The notes under the pieces: model-generated
The model's input: the letters and a program-made list of their open reading frames with translations, nothing else
Databases searched by the model: none
What the model was told of the DNA's origin: nothing
Program-made: the position numbers and the translations under genes
Shown here: positions 1 through 8,288 of the stretch, in pieces
Layout: every line of letters starts with the position of its first letter
Position numbering within the stretch: the first letter of the stretch is position 1
From: Bacillota bacterium
Lineage (GTDB): Bacteria; Bacillota; Clostridia; Oscillospirales; Ruminococcaceae
Length of the DNA stretch: 64,000 nucleotides
Reading direction: 5' to 3'
Assembly (NCBI GenBank): GCA_023396225.1
Contig: JAEWWT010000015.1
Span: 124,001 to 188,000, forward strand

Positions 1-617
1 TAGCATTTAAGCCACAAAGTCTTGATCTTCCAATTGGTGAAATAGTAAGCAAGGCTGGTATGACACAGCTCAGAATTGCTGAATATACAAAATATGCACA
101 CGTAACTTTCTTTATAAACGGCGGTGTAGAAGTTCAGTATGCTGGTGAGGACAGAATTCTTGTTGATTCTCCTAATGTTGCTACTTATGATCTTCAGCCT
201 GCTATGAGTGCTTACGAGGTCGCTGTTAAGGTAGTTAATGAAATCAACAAGGATAAGTATGACATGATTATACTTAACTATGCTAACTGTGATATGGTTG
301 GACACACTGGTATCTTTGATGCTGCAAAGGCAGCAGTTGAAGCAGTTGATACTTGCGTAGGCGCAACTGTTGAAGCTATTCTTGCTAAGGGTGGAGTTGC
401 TCTTATTACTGCCGATCACGGTAATGCGGATAAGATGCTTGAGCCTGATGGATCACCATTCACAGCTCATACAACCAATAAGGTTCCTTTCATTGTTGTA
501 GGTTATGACTGTGAAATGAAGGAAACTGGAGTTTTAGCTGATATTGCTCCGACTATGCTTCAGATTATGGGCATTAAACAACCTGAACAGATGACTGGAA
601 CATCACTTATTAAGTAA
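1..617 (+). CDS. gpmI: 2,3-bisphosphoglycerate-independent phosphoglycerate mutase, C-terminal part
   Basis: This is the C-terminal part of the cofactor-independent, Mn-dependent phosphoglycerate mutase of glycolysis, which interconverts 3- and 2-phosphoglycerate in the cytosol. The reading frame is open from position 3, so the start lies outside the window; the first in-frame ATG (60) is internal. Visible signatures are LRIAEYTKYAHVTFF, the metal-ligand segments MVGHTG and TADHGNADKM, and TAHTTNKVPFI, all in the usual order before the C-terminus. A palindromic repeat and a two-way terminator follow. Identity is firm; only the upstream part is unseen. Confidence 0.95.
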   Translation, partial: AFKPQSLDLPIGEIVSKAGMTQLRIAEYTKYAHVTFFINGGVEVQYAGEDRILVDSPNVATYDLQPAMSAYEVAVKVVNEINKDKYDMIILNYANCDMVGHTGIFDAAKAAVEAVDTCVGATVEAILAKGGVALITADHGNADKMLEPDGSPFTAHTTNKVPFIVVGYDCEMKETGVLADIAPTMLQIMGIKQPEQMTGTSLIK

Positions 618-619
618 TA

Positions 620-755
620 AGATTGAAAGATTTATCTTTCAATCTATGAGTTTTGTGCTTTTCGAACTGTCGTTCGAATTTTTGCTTAGCAAAAAATACA
701 CAAAACATCAAAGCGGGAAGCCATGCTTCCCACGGAAGCATGGTCATAAAAATTA
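620..755. repeat. Palindromic intergenic repeat, copy 1
   Basis: A first hairpin (arms 620-630 and 635-645) is followed by an outer stem (650-657 with 699-706) that encloses two perfect hairpins (661-667/672-678 and 679-685/689-695). Next come two overlapping, mutually exclusive hairpins (715-721/725-731 or 721-730/734-743). The layout matches the elements before remA, ilvD, purD and fbp. Its 3' end (ggaagcatggtcataaa) resembles the start region of those genes, but no gene starts here. A spurious ORF can be read through it. Confidence 0.7.
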
Positions 756-796
756 AAACCGGACTGAGAACTAAATCTCAAGTCCGGTTTATTTTT
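756..796. terminator. Bidirectional terminator between gpmI and the convergent gene
   Basis: Arms aaaccggact (756-765) and agtccggttt (781-790) pair perfectly, with an inner gaga/tctc extension. A T-rich run follows on the plus strand and an A-rich run precedes it, so it can serve both converging genes. Confidence 0.85.
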
Positions 797-2067
797 TATT
801 GGTTATTGTTTTTCTTTTCTTGCTCAAGCCTTGTTTTTGCAGTCGAAAGCATTAACTTTATTCTGTTTTCCTGATTAACCTTTGTTGCACCTGGGTCATA
901 GTCAATAGCAACAATGTTGGCGTCACTGTAAACTTTTTTAATTTTCCTTACCATACCTCTTCCAACAACATGATTTGGAAGGCATCCGAAAGGTTGTGCA
1001 CAGACTATATTTTTTACACCAGCATTAATTAGTTCAACCATTTCAGCGGTAAGAAGCCAGCCTTCGCCCATTTTATTAGCCGGAGAAACATAGCCACTTG
1101 AGTTCTTTTTTGTCTCCTCAAATCTAGCTGGGGCACGAAATCTAGAATCCTTTAATGCTTTAATCATTTTATTCTGTAAAGAACGAATAAATATTTTTAA
1201 TGTTCCGGAAGCAATGTATTTTTTATAATGTACATGGTAAAGCTGAGTTTCAACTATATGGTGATCACACATAAATAACATCATATCAGTTAATCCCGGA
1301 ATTACTATTTCAACATCTTCGCTGCGAAGAAAATCTTCAAGACAGTTGTTTCCCAAAGGAGCAAATTTTATATAAACTTCTCCGACAATACCAACTTTTA
1401 CTTTTTCTTCAGTAGTAACTGGAATCTTTTCAAAATCTTTTATAATTTTGCAAGAGTTTGAATAAAATCTTGAAGCTGAAAATTTATCATTTGAAATATA
1501 TTCTGACCACTTTTCAATTAGCTTATCAGTTTCGCCTTTGTTTACTTCATATGGACGAACCTGATTTCCAACCCACATCAGAACATCACCATATGCAACG
1601 CCAAGCAACATCTCAAGAACTAAAGGAGCGGAAAGCTTGAATCCTGGATTTTTTTCAAGGTTTGATAAGTTAAGTGATACAACAGGAACATAGCTCATGT
1701 TATTTTTAATGAGCGCTTTTCTTAGTAAGTTTATATAATTTGAGGCACGGCAACCTCCGCCTGTCTGAGTTATCATCAATGCTGTTTTATTTAAATCATA
1801 CTTCCCTGATTTAAGCGCGTGCATCATTTGACCAATAACCAGGAGCGCAGGATAGCAGGTATCATTATGTACATTCTGCAAGCCTTCGTCAATTATCGGA
1901 CGGCCTGTCGTTTTAAGTAATTCAGCTTTATATCCGTAGTTATTTAAAATTCTTTCTAAAAAAGCAAAGTGAATTGGAAGCATCATTGGTAAGAGAATGG
2001 TGTATTCCTGTCTCATTTCTTCTGTAAATAATAATCTTCCACTCTTGTTATAAACAAGCTGTGCCAT
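796..2067 (-). CDS. 2-hydroxyacyl-CoA dehydratase / activase-related protein (COG3581-like)
   Basis: A 423-residue protein resembling the C-terminal half of the large DUF2229 'acyl-CoA dehydratase activase-related' proteins. Cysteine-bearing motifs of that family are visible: DTCYPALLVIGQMM, TGGGCRASNYI, MCDHH and CAQPFGCLPNHVVGRG. The start at 2067 is chosen because GGAGG lies 10 bases before it; an upstream in-frame ATG (2100) has no ribosome site. A promoter lies just upstream at 2110-2138. The N-terminal activase (ASKHA ATPase) half that usually accompanies it is not adjacent; the neighbour is yicC. The physiological substrate is unknown, and an iron-sulfur cluster is inferred from the cysteines only. 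Confidence 0.7.
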   Translation of the reverse strand: MAQLVYNKSGRLLFTEEMRQEYTILLPMMLPIHFAFLERILNNYGYKAELLKTTGRPIIDEGLQNVHNDTCYPALLVIGQMMHALKSGKYDLNKTALMITQTGGGCRASNYINLLRKALIKNNMSYVPVVSLNLSNLEKNPGFKLSAPLVLEMLLGVAYGDVLMWVGNQVRPYEVNKGETDKLIEKWSEYISNDKFSASRFYSNSCKIIKDFEKIPVTTEEKVKVGIVGEVYIKFAPLGNNCLEDFLRSEDVEIVIPGLTDMMLFMCDHHIVETQLYHVHYKKYIASGTLKIFIRSLQNKMIKALKDSRFRAPARFEETKKNSSGYVSPANKMGEGWLLTAEMVELINAGVKNIVCAQPFGCLPNHVVGRGMVRKIKKVYSDANIVAIDYDPGATKVNQENRIKLMLSTAKTRLEQEKKNNNQ

Positions 2068-2109
2068 TTTTTGTCTTCCTCCAAATCCTATTTTCTGCAT
2101 ATTAATTTT

Positions 2110-2138
2110 ATTATATCACATAATTATTTAAAATACAA
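2110..2138 (-). promoter_or_regulatory. Promoter of the dehydratase-related gene
   Basis: On the minus strand TTGTAT (2138-2133), a 17-base spacer and TATAAT (2115-2110), with TGA just before the -10 (extended -10). It sits about 40 bases upstream of the start at 2067. Confidence 0.7.
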
Positions 2139-2217
2139 ATAAATATTTAAAATAATCAAATTATTAAATTTTATATACAATGTCTTCTATTTTTATCATT
2201 AATGAATTCTTTATTAC

Positions 2218-2246
2218 TTGCTTTTGTAAAGATATTATGATATAAT
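2218..2246 (+). promoter_or_regulatory. Promoter of the yicC-remA-gmk operon
   Basis: TTGCTT (2218-2223), 17-base spacer, TATAAT (2241-2246) with an extended TGA. It lies about 40 bases before the yicC start and is the only clear promoter before the long housekeeping run that follows. Confidence 0.75.
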
Positions 2247-2285
2247 TAATAAGATTGTAAAACAAGTAGTTTGGAGCGAAAAATA

Positions 2286-3164
2286 ATGATAAAAAGTATG
2301 ACCGGTTACGGAAGAAACCAGAAAGTGATTAATGACAGAGATATTCTGGTTGAAATACGCTCCGTTAATCATAGGTATTATGAATTCACTTCTAGGATTC
2401 CACGTGCATATGGTTATTTGGATGATAAGCTGAAATCATATGTTCAAGGAAAAATATCAAGGGGCAAGGTTGAAGTTAGTGTTTCTATTTTTAATATTGA
2501 AGGAAAAGATGCTCTTATTGAAGTAAACCATTCAACAGCTCAAGGATATATTAACGCACTCAGAAGTGCAAATAAAGAATTAAATCTTACAGATGACCTT
2601 ACTTTATCACAGCTGGTTCGCTTTTCAGATATATTCAATGTAAGAAAAGCGGTTGAAGATGAGGATGAAATTTGGAATGATGTAAAATCAGTTGCTGATA
2701 CTGCAATAGATAATTTTATCAGTATGCGTGAAACTGAAGGAAAGAAAATGAAAGAAGATATTCTTTCAAGACTTTCATATATTTCTGAATTGGTTGCAAA
2801 GGTAGAAGGGAAATCTCCGGTAGTTACTAATAATTACAGACAAAGACTTTATTCTAAACTTTGTGAAGTACTTAATGATAAGAATATTGATGAACAGAGA
2901 ATACTTACAGAAGCAGCAATTTTTTCTGAAAAAGTAGCTGTTGATGAAGAAACTGTGAGACTGAAAAGTCATATTCATCAGTTTACTGATTTAATGAATA
3001 TTGATGAACCAGTTGGTAGAAAACTTGATTTTCTTATACAGGAGTTTAACAGGGAATCAAATACAATTGGCTCAAAGGCTCAGGATATTGAAATTACAAA
3101 GATTGTAGTTGAGCTTAAGTCTGAGATTGAAAAGATTCGTGAGCAGATACAAAATATAGAATAG
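2286..3164 (+). CDS. yicC: YicC/YloC family endoribonuclease
   Basis: Member of the YicC/YloC family, recently associated with endoribonuclease activity in RNA turnover. The N-terminus MIKSMTGYGR is the family hallmark, and the C-terminus has the typical NRESNTIGSKAQDIEIT segment. The start at 2286 is preferred over an in-frame TTG at 2271 because GGAG (2273-2276) is then correctly spaced. Length of 292 residues is normal. It opens the yicC-remA-gmk-rpoZ group, the usual Firmicute order. Confidence 0.93.
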   Translation: MIKSMTGYGRNQKVINDRDILVEIRSVNHRYYEFTSRIPRAYGYLDDKLKSYVQGKISRGKVEVSVSIFNIEGKDALIEVNHSTAQGYINALRSANKELNLTDDLTLSQLVRFSDIFNVRKAVEDEDEIWNDVKSVADTAIDNFISMRETEGKKMKEDILSRLSYISELVAKVEGKSPVVTNNYRQRLYSKLCEVLNDKNIDEQRILTEAAIFSEKVAVDEETVRLKSHIHQFTDLMNIDEPVGRKLDFLIQEFNRESNTIGSKAQDIEITKIVVELKSEIEKIREQIQNIE

Positions 3165-3172
3165 GAGTTTAG

Positions 3173-3284
3173 CGTGAAAATATTTTTCACGCAGCTATTT
3201 ATTATTTTCTGCAAATACAAGAGCAGATATTTTGCTTATCTGAACTCAGTTCAGGTTTAAGAACAGAATAAATAGCAGAAAGGA
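3173..3284. repeat. Palindromic leader repeat, copy 2 (before remA)
   Basis: It begins with a cgtgaaaa/ttttcacg hairpin (about 3173-3192). An outer stem gctatttatt/aataaatagc (about 3194-3203 with 3267-3276) then encloses a tctgc/gcaga hairpin and a ctgaac/gttcag hairpin. It ends in GAAAGGA (3278-3284), the ribosome site of remA. The layout and several sub-sequences match the element before ilvD at 29279. Confidence 0.75.
3174..3260 (+). CDS. Possible 28-residue leader peptide upstream of remA
   Basis: A GTG start preceded by TAGGAG with good spacing opens a 28-codon frame ending in TAA. The peptide begins VKIFFTQLF and contains SRYFAY. A second 28-codon frame in the repeat before ilvD begins VKKEFFTLLF and contains SRNFAL, so the two are related at the peptide level. 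The ribosome site argues for translation, but the similarity could simply reflect shared repeat DNA. Function unknown. Confidence 0.35.
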   Translation: MKIFFTQLFIIFCKYKSRYFAYLNSVQV

Positions 3285-3554
3285 ATGGTGATTACTATTA
3301 AGCTTATTAATATTGGCTTTGGCAATATGATTTCAGCGGCGAGGCTTATTGCGATAGTTAGTCCTGAGTCAGCTCCGATAAAAAGAATAGTTCAGGAAGC
3401 AAAGGATAATGGATCTCTTATAGATGCTACGTATGGCAGAAGAACAAGAGCTGTAATTGTTATGGACAGTGACCATGTCATACTGTCTGCTGTTCAGCCT
3501 GAAACTGTAGCAGGGCGTCTGGATGGTGACGATGAGGGTGATAATGATGAATAA
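3285..3554 (+). CDS. remA: RemA/DUF370 family regulatory protein
   Basis: Small DNA-binding regulator of the RemA (DUF370) family, known in Bacillus as an activator of biofilm matrix and osmoprotection genes. The sequence IKLINIGFGN, SPESAPIKR and the block ATYGRRTRAVIVMDSDHVILS are near-invariant in the family. The start is uncertain. ATG 3285 abuts the ribosome site GAAAGGA with no spacer, whereas ATT at 3291 or 3297 would be better spaced and match the family N-terminus (MTIKLINIG or MKLINIG). The gene overlaps gmk by 8 bases. Confidence 0.9.
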   Translation: MVITIKLINIGFGNMISAARLIAIVSPESAPIKRIVQEAKDNGSLIDATYGRRTRAVIVMDSDHVILSAVQPETVAGRLDGDDEGDNDE

Positions 3555-4149
3555 AGGATTGCTTATTGTTGTTTCAGGACCTTCGGGATGTGGGAAAGGA
3601 ACTATTCTTGCTGAAGTACTAAAACAGGGTAATTTCTTTTATTCTGTTTCAGCTACTACACGTCAGCCTAGACAAGGTGAAATAGATGGTATAAATTATC
3701 ATTTTATTTCCAAAGATAAGTTTGAGGAATTAATTGAAAATGGCGGTATGCTTGAATATGCATCTTACTGTGACAACTATTATGGTACCCCTAAGCAGAA
3801 AGTTGATGAAATGCTTGATGCAGGAAAAGATGTTATTCTTGAGATTGAAGTCAAGGGTGCAATGAAAATAATGGAGAAATGCCCTGAAGCTTTGTTTATA
3901 TTCATTTTGCCGCCTTCAATTAAGGAACTGAGAAGACGACTTGTTAAAAGAGGTACTGAAGCCGTTGAAATTGTTGAAAAAAGAATCAGTCAGGCTGAAG
4001 GTGAGATAAAAAATGCAGATAAATATGACTATGCCATGGTAAACGGAGACCTTGAAGAAGCTATTTCTGATTTGCTTTCAATAATCAAGGCTGAAAAGCT
4101 TAAAATAAATAAAAACAATAATATTAATGAGGTGTTGAATAATGCTTAG
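3547..4149 (+). CDS. gmk: Guanylate kinase
   Basis: Phosphorylates GMP to GDP with ATP in purine nucleotide metabolism. The P-loop GPSGCGKGT is at residues 11-19, followed by the GMP-binding region (SATTRQPRQGEIDGINYHF) and the lid RRLVKRGTE. The start at 3547 is preferred because GAGGG lies 8 bases before it; an upstream in-frame ATG (3523) would add an unlikely leader. The start overlaps the remA stop, indicating translational coupling. The C-terminus extends slightly into rpoZ. Confidence 0.96.
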   Translation: MNKGLLIVVSGPSGCGKGTILAEVLKQGNFFYSVSATTRQPRQGEIDGINYHFISKDKFEELIENGGMLEYASYCDNYYGTPKQKVDEMLDAGKDVILEIEVKGAMKIMEKCPEALFIFILPPSIKELRRRLVKRGTEAVEIVEKRISQAEGEIKNADKYDYAMVNGDLEEAISDLLSIIKAEKLKINKNNNINEVLNNA

Positions 4150-4360
4150 ACCTGCAATATCACAAATTACAACAAAAAATGAAAGTTATTACTCAGTAGT
4201 AATTGGAGTAGCAAAAAGGGCAAGAGACATTGCCGATGAACTTTATGAAAACAATCAAACTCTTGAACAGAAGCCTGTAAAAACTGCTGTTGAGGAATTT
4301 GCAAGCAGAAAATATGTTATTGTTGAAGATCCTTCTTTAAAATCTCTTAAGTCAGAATAA
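4142..4360 (+). CDS. rpoZ: DNA-directed RNA polymerase subunit omega
   Basis: A 72-residue omega subunit that helps assemble RNA polymerase. Typical features are the N-terminal MLRPAI, the YYSVVIGVAKRARDIADE helix region and the KPVKTAVEEFASRK segment. It overlaps gmk by 8 bases, with GAGGTG as ribosome site inside the gmk end. In Bacillus, coaBC usually follows; here priA comes directly after, so coaBC is elsewhere or absent. Confidence 0.93.
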   Translation: MLRPAISQITTKNESYYSVVIGVAKRARDIADELYENNQTLEQKPVKTAVEEFASRKYVIVEDPSLKSLKSE

Positions 4361-4394
4361 AAGTATCTAATTATAATATCAGGAGGGGTATTAT

Positions 4395-6836
4395 TTGTTT
4401 GTAATCAGGCATCTTGCTGCAGTTGCTATAAGTGATACTTCTTTTGGTTATGATAAAAAGTATAAATATCTGATACCTGTTGATCTGGATGATAAGGTAT
4501 TTGCTGGTGCGAGGGTTATTGTTCCATTTGGCAATGGAAATAGAAAGAGAATAGCCCTTGTACTTAGAGTTGAAAATGCAGAAGGCTATGATTTAAGTAA
4601 GTTTAAGCCTATTAATTCTGTTATTGATACTGAACCTCTTATTAACCAGGAAATGCTTGAAATGCTCTTTTGGATGAGAGAAACTACTCTTTGCACTTAT
4701 TATGAGGCATTTAAAACGATTATTCCGATAGGATTAAGCGTTCAATTTACAGATGAATACAGGATGTCTGATGATATTAAAAGTGCAACTGGTATTTCTG
4801 AGAAAGCAAAGTCATTATTATTTAGACTTAACAATTCTAATGATATTTCTGCTATACTTCAGTGTGCTGACAGATCTGCTGTTATTGAGCTTGTTAAATG
4901 TGGAGTTCTTGTAAACAATAATTCTTTAAAGAGAAAAATTAAGGACGAAACTGTCAGAATGGTTAAGCTTTCTGAGGAATATATTGATAATCCGACACTG
5001 TTTAATATAACTCCAAAGCAAAAAAAGGTTATTGATATTCTTAATGAAAATAGTTCAGCTTCTGTGAAAGAACTATGCTATATGTGCGGAGTTACTTCTC
5101 AGCTCATAAACAATATGAATAAAAAAGGTTCAATAGAGCTTTATGAATATGAGGTTGTTAATGTTCCTGATGTAAATATAAGTGAAAGTCTTGATAGTAT
5201 ACATCTTTCAGATGAACAGCTGGAAGCTTATGATGGAATAAAAGTATTAGTTGATAAATCAGAACCTGATGCAGCATTATTATTTGGTGTGACCGGAAGT
5301 GGAAAAACATCAGTCTATATCAAGTTGATTGAGCATACTCTTTCCATAGGTAAAACCGTTATAATGATGATTCCAGAAATATCACTTACTCCGCAGGTGG
5401 TTTCAAAATTCCAATGCTTATTTGGTAGTGAAGTTGCTGTTGTAAACAGCAGTTTGTCACTTTCACAAAGGCTGAATGAATATAAGCGTATTAAATGCGG
5501 ACAGGCAAAAGTTGTTGTCGGAACAAGAAGTGCAGTATTTGCTCCTCTTGAAAATATTGGTCTTATAATTGTTGACGAAGAGGGAGAACATACTTATAAA
5601 TCTGAAGCTTCACCAAGATATAATGCAAAGGAAATAGCTAAAAAAAGATGCGTAACACATAATGCTGTTTTGTTGCTTGCTTCTGCAACTCCTTCAGTTG
5701 AAAGTTACTATTATGCATTAAGTGGAAGATACAAGCTTTTTAAGCTTAAAAATAGATATTCAAATAATCCTTTGCCAGAAACAGAAATAGTAGATCTTGG
5801 TTCAGAACAATTATATGGCAGATCTGGAGTATTTTCCGAAAGACTTATAGATGAAATTAATTATAATCTTGAACATAGCGAGCAGACAATTCTTCTTCTT
5901 AATAGAAGAGGTTATCATACATATGTAAGTTGCTGTGATTGCAGAAAAACGGTTGAATGCCCAAACTGCAGTGTTCCACTTACTTATCATAAGGTAAACA
6001 ATCAGCTTATTTGTCATTATTGTGGCTATTCTTCGGATATGATAGATAAGTGTCAGGATTGTGGAAGTACACACATTAAGATGACTGGGTTTGGCACACA
6101 AAAAATTCAGGATGAAATTTCTGAATTGTTTCCAGATGCAAGAATTCTTAGAATGGATGCTGATACTACATATTCACGTTATGCTTATGAGAAAAATTTT
6201 AATGACTTTAAGAATGGTGAATATGACATAATGATTGGCACACAGATGATTGCCAAGGGATTGGATTTTCCTAATGTTACTTTAGTGGGTGTTCTATCAG
6301 TTGATAAATCTCTTTATGCAGGAGATTTCAGGAGCTATGAAAGAACATTTTCCCTTATTACTCAGGTAATCGGCAGATGTGGAAGAGCAGAAAAACAAGG
6401 ACGAGCTCTTATACAGACTTTTGTTCCTGAGCATTATGTACTAAATCTTGCTGCACAACAAGATTATCAAATGTTTTATGAACAGGAAATTTCTTTAAGA
6501 AAAGCACTTATTTATCCTCCTTACTGTGATACTTGTGTAGTTGGATTTTCATCAGCTTTGGATAAATGTGCAGACACAGCATCAAAATTCTTCATTTCTA
6601 TGATAAAGGACAAGATGAAGCAGGAAAACATTACTTTTCCGTTAAGAGTTCTTGGACCATCAAAATGTGTTTATGAGAAAATAAACGGGAAATTCAGGTA
6701 CAGAATAATTATTAAGTGCAAGAATAATATTCAATTTCGAAATTTTATTTCTGAATTATGGGTACAAACATTTAAGAAACGTGAATTTTCTAATGTACAG
6801 AGTTATATAGATATAAATGGTGACATTGGTATTTAA
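4395..6836 (+). CDS. priA: Primosomal protein N' (replication restart helicase)
   Basis: Superfamily 2 3'-5' helicase that reloads the replisome at stalled forks. Visible are the Walker A motif GVTGSGKTS, the SATPS motif, paired zinc-binding cysteines (CCDC, CPNC, CHYC, CQDC) in the middle, and the QVIGRCGRAEKQG motif. The Walker B segment reads VDEEGEHTYKSE, with Gly where many PriA proteins have His (DEEH). The TTG start at 4395 is supported by AGGAGGGG six bases upstream. At 813 residues it is a normal length. Confidence 0.95.
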   Translation: MFVIRHLAAVAISDTSFGYDKKYKYLIPVDLDDKVFAGARVIVPFGNGNRKRIALVLRVENAEGYDLSKFKPINSVIDTEPLINQEMLEMLFWMRETTLCTYYEAFKTIIPIGLSVQFTDEYRMSDDIKSATGISEKAKSLLFRLNNSNDISAILQCADRSAVIELVKCGVLVNNNSLKRKIKDETVRMVKLSEEYIDNPTLFNITPKQKKVIDILNENSSASVKELCYMCGVTSQLINNMNKKGSIELYEYEVVNVPDVNISESLDSIHLSDEQLEAYDGIKVLVDKSEPDAALLFGVTGSGKTSVYIKLIEHTLSIGKTVIMMIPEISLTPQVVSKFQCLFGSEVAVVNSSLSLSQRLNEYKRIKCGQAKVVVGTRSAVFAPLENIGLIIVDEEGEHTYKSEASPRYNAKEIAKKRCVTHNAVLLLASATPSVESYYYALSGRYKLFKLKNRYSNNPLPETEIVDLGSEQLYGRSGVFSERLIDEINYNLEHSEQTILLLNRRGYHTYVSCCDCRKTVECPNCSVPLTYHKVNNQLICHYCGYSSDMIDKCQDCGSTHIKMTGFGTQKIQDEISELFPDARILRMDADTTYSRYAYEKNFNDFKNGEYDIMIGTQMIAKGLDFPNVTLVGVLSVDKSLYAGDFRSYERTFSLITQVIGRCGRAEKQGRALIQTFVPEHYVLNLAAQQDYQMFYEQEISLRKALIYPPYCDTCVVGFSSALDKCADTASKFFISMIKDKMKQENITFPLRVLGPSKCVYEKINGKFRYRIIIKCKNNIQFRNFISELWVQTFKKREFSNVQSYIDINGDIGI

Positions 6837-6863
6837 TATGAATATTAGTAAGGAGAAACAGAT

Positions 6864-7337
6864 ATGGCATTGAGAACAGTAGTTACTTCAGAAGATCCTA
6901 TTCTCAGAAAAAAAAGCAAGGATGTAGAAAAATTTGATAAAAAGCTATGGACTCTTCTTGATGATATGGCAGAAACAATGTATAAAACAAATGGTGTAGG
7001 AATTGCTGCACCTCAGGTAGGAATACTTAGAAAAGCTGTTGTAATTGATGTCGGAGAAGGTTTAGTTGAACTTATTAATCCAACAATAGTTAAAAAAAGT
7101 GGAAGTCAGAGAGATATTGAGGGTTGCTTATCATGCCCAAAGAAGTGGGGATATGTTAATAGGCCATTGGATGTAACCGTTGTAGGAAAAGACAGAAATG
7201 GTAATGATGTTCAATACGATTGTACTGAATACTTTGCAAGATGTGTATGCCATGAACTTGACCATCTTCAGGGACAGCTCTTTATTGATATAGCAGATGA
7301 AATGGTAAATCCGGAGGATTTGGAGGAAACCAAGTAA
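6864..7337 (+). CDS. def: Peptide deformylase
   Basis: Removes the formyl group from nascent N-terminal methionine, using an active-site metal. All three family motifs are present: GVGIAAPQVG (44-53), EGCLS (86-90) with the metal-binding Cys, and HELDH (130-134). AAGGAG precedes the ATG. Its stop overlaps the fmt start by one base, the common def-fmt pairing of opposite steps in formyl-methionine metabolism. Confidence 0.97.
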   Translation: MALRTVVTSEDPILRKKSKDVEKFDKKLWTLLDDMAETMYKTNGVGIAAPQVGILRKAVVIDVGEGLVELINPTIVKKSGSQRDIEGCLSCPKKWGYVNRPLDVTVVGKDRNGNDVQYDCTEYFARCVCHELDHLQGQLFIDIADEMVNPEDLEETK

Positions 7338-8272
7338 TGAATATTGTTTTCATGGGTACTCCTGATTTTGCTGTACCTTGTTTAAAAGCTTTACTGGATT
7401 CAGGTGAAAATGTTCAGGCTGTATTTACGCAGCCGGATAAACCAAAAGGAAGAGGGTATAAGCTTACACCACCGCCTGTAAAGGAACTTGCTTTGCAGTA
7501 TAAAATACCTATTTATCAGCTTGTAAGTCTGAAAAAAGGTGAAGATGCAGAAAATGCAATTAATGTTTTACATCAATTAAAGCCTGATCTCATTATTGTT
7601 GTGGCATACGGAAAGATACTACCAAAAGAAATCCTTGATATTCCTGAATACTGCATAAACGTTCATGCTTCACTTTTACCAAAATACAGAGGTGCAGGTC
7701 CTATACAGTGGAGTGTTATCAATGGTGAGAAAGAAACTGGTGTTACAACAATGCTTATGGCTGAAGGTTTAGATACTGGTGATATGCTTCTTTCTGAAAG
7801 TACACCAATCGGAGAAAATGAAACATATTCGGAATTGCACGATAGACTTTCTGAAATGGGTTCAAGGGTATTACTTAAAACTATTGAAGCTGTAAAGAAT
7901 AATACCTTGTCGCCAATTAAACAGGATGATTCTCTTTCAAATTATGCACCAATGATATCAAAAGAAATGTGCATAATAGATTTTAATAATAGTGCAAAAT
8001 CTATTCATAATAAAATATGTGGTCTTTCTTCTTTTCCTGGTGCTGTCACAGAACTGAATGGTAAAAAACTAAAAATTTTCAGATCTGTTCTCTCTGACGA
8101 GAAATATGCTAATTCTAAACCTGGAATGATTGTAAATGCCGACAACTTTACAATTGCATGCGGTGACGGTAAATGTATTACACTTTCAGAAATTCAGTTT
8201 GAAGGTAAGAAAAGAATGACAACTCAGGATTTTCTAAGAGGATTTAAGCTTGAAAAAAATACAGTGTTATAA
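7337..8272 (+). CDS. fmt: Methionyl-tRNA formyltransferase
   Basis: Transfers a formyl group from 10-formyl-THF to initiator Met-tRNA. The N-terminal hydrolase fold begins MNIVFMGTPDFAVP, followed by a QPDKPKGRG loop and the SLLPKYRGAGPIQW catalytic segment with an upstream NVH. The C-terminal OB-like domain is present. At 311 residues it is full length. It is translationally coupled to def (TAATG junction). Confidence 0.97.
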   Translation: MNIVFMGTPDFAVPCLKALLDSGENVQAVFTQPDKPKGRGYKLTPPPVKELALQYKIPIYQLVSLKKGEDAENAINVLHQLKPDLIIVVAYGKILPKEILDIPEYCINVHASLLPKYRGAGPIQWSVINGEKETGVTTMLMAEGLDTGDMLLSESTPIGENETYSELHDRLSEMGSRVLLKTIEAVKNNTLSPIKQDDSLSNYAPMISKEMCIIDFNNSAKSIHNKICGLSSFPGAVTELNGKKLKIFRSVLSDEKYANSKPGMIVNADNFTIACGDGKCITLSEIQFEGKKRMTTQDFLRGFKLEKNTVL

Positions 8273-8288
8273 ATAAAGCGAGGGTTAT

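Noticed and set aside
653..874. 73-codon ORF after gpmI
   Set aside because: It runs through the palindromic repeat and the terminator and into the convergent gene; no ribosome site.
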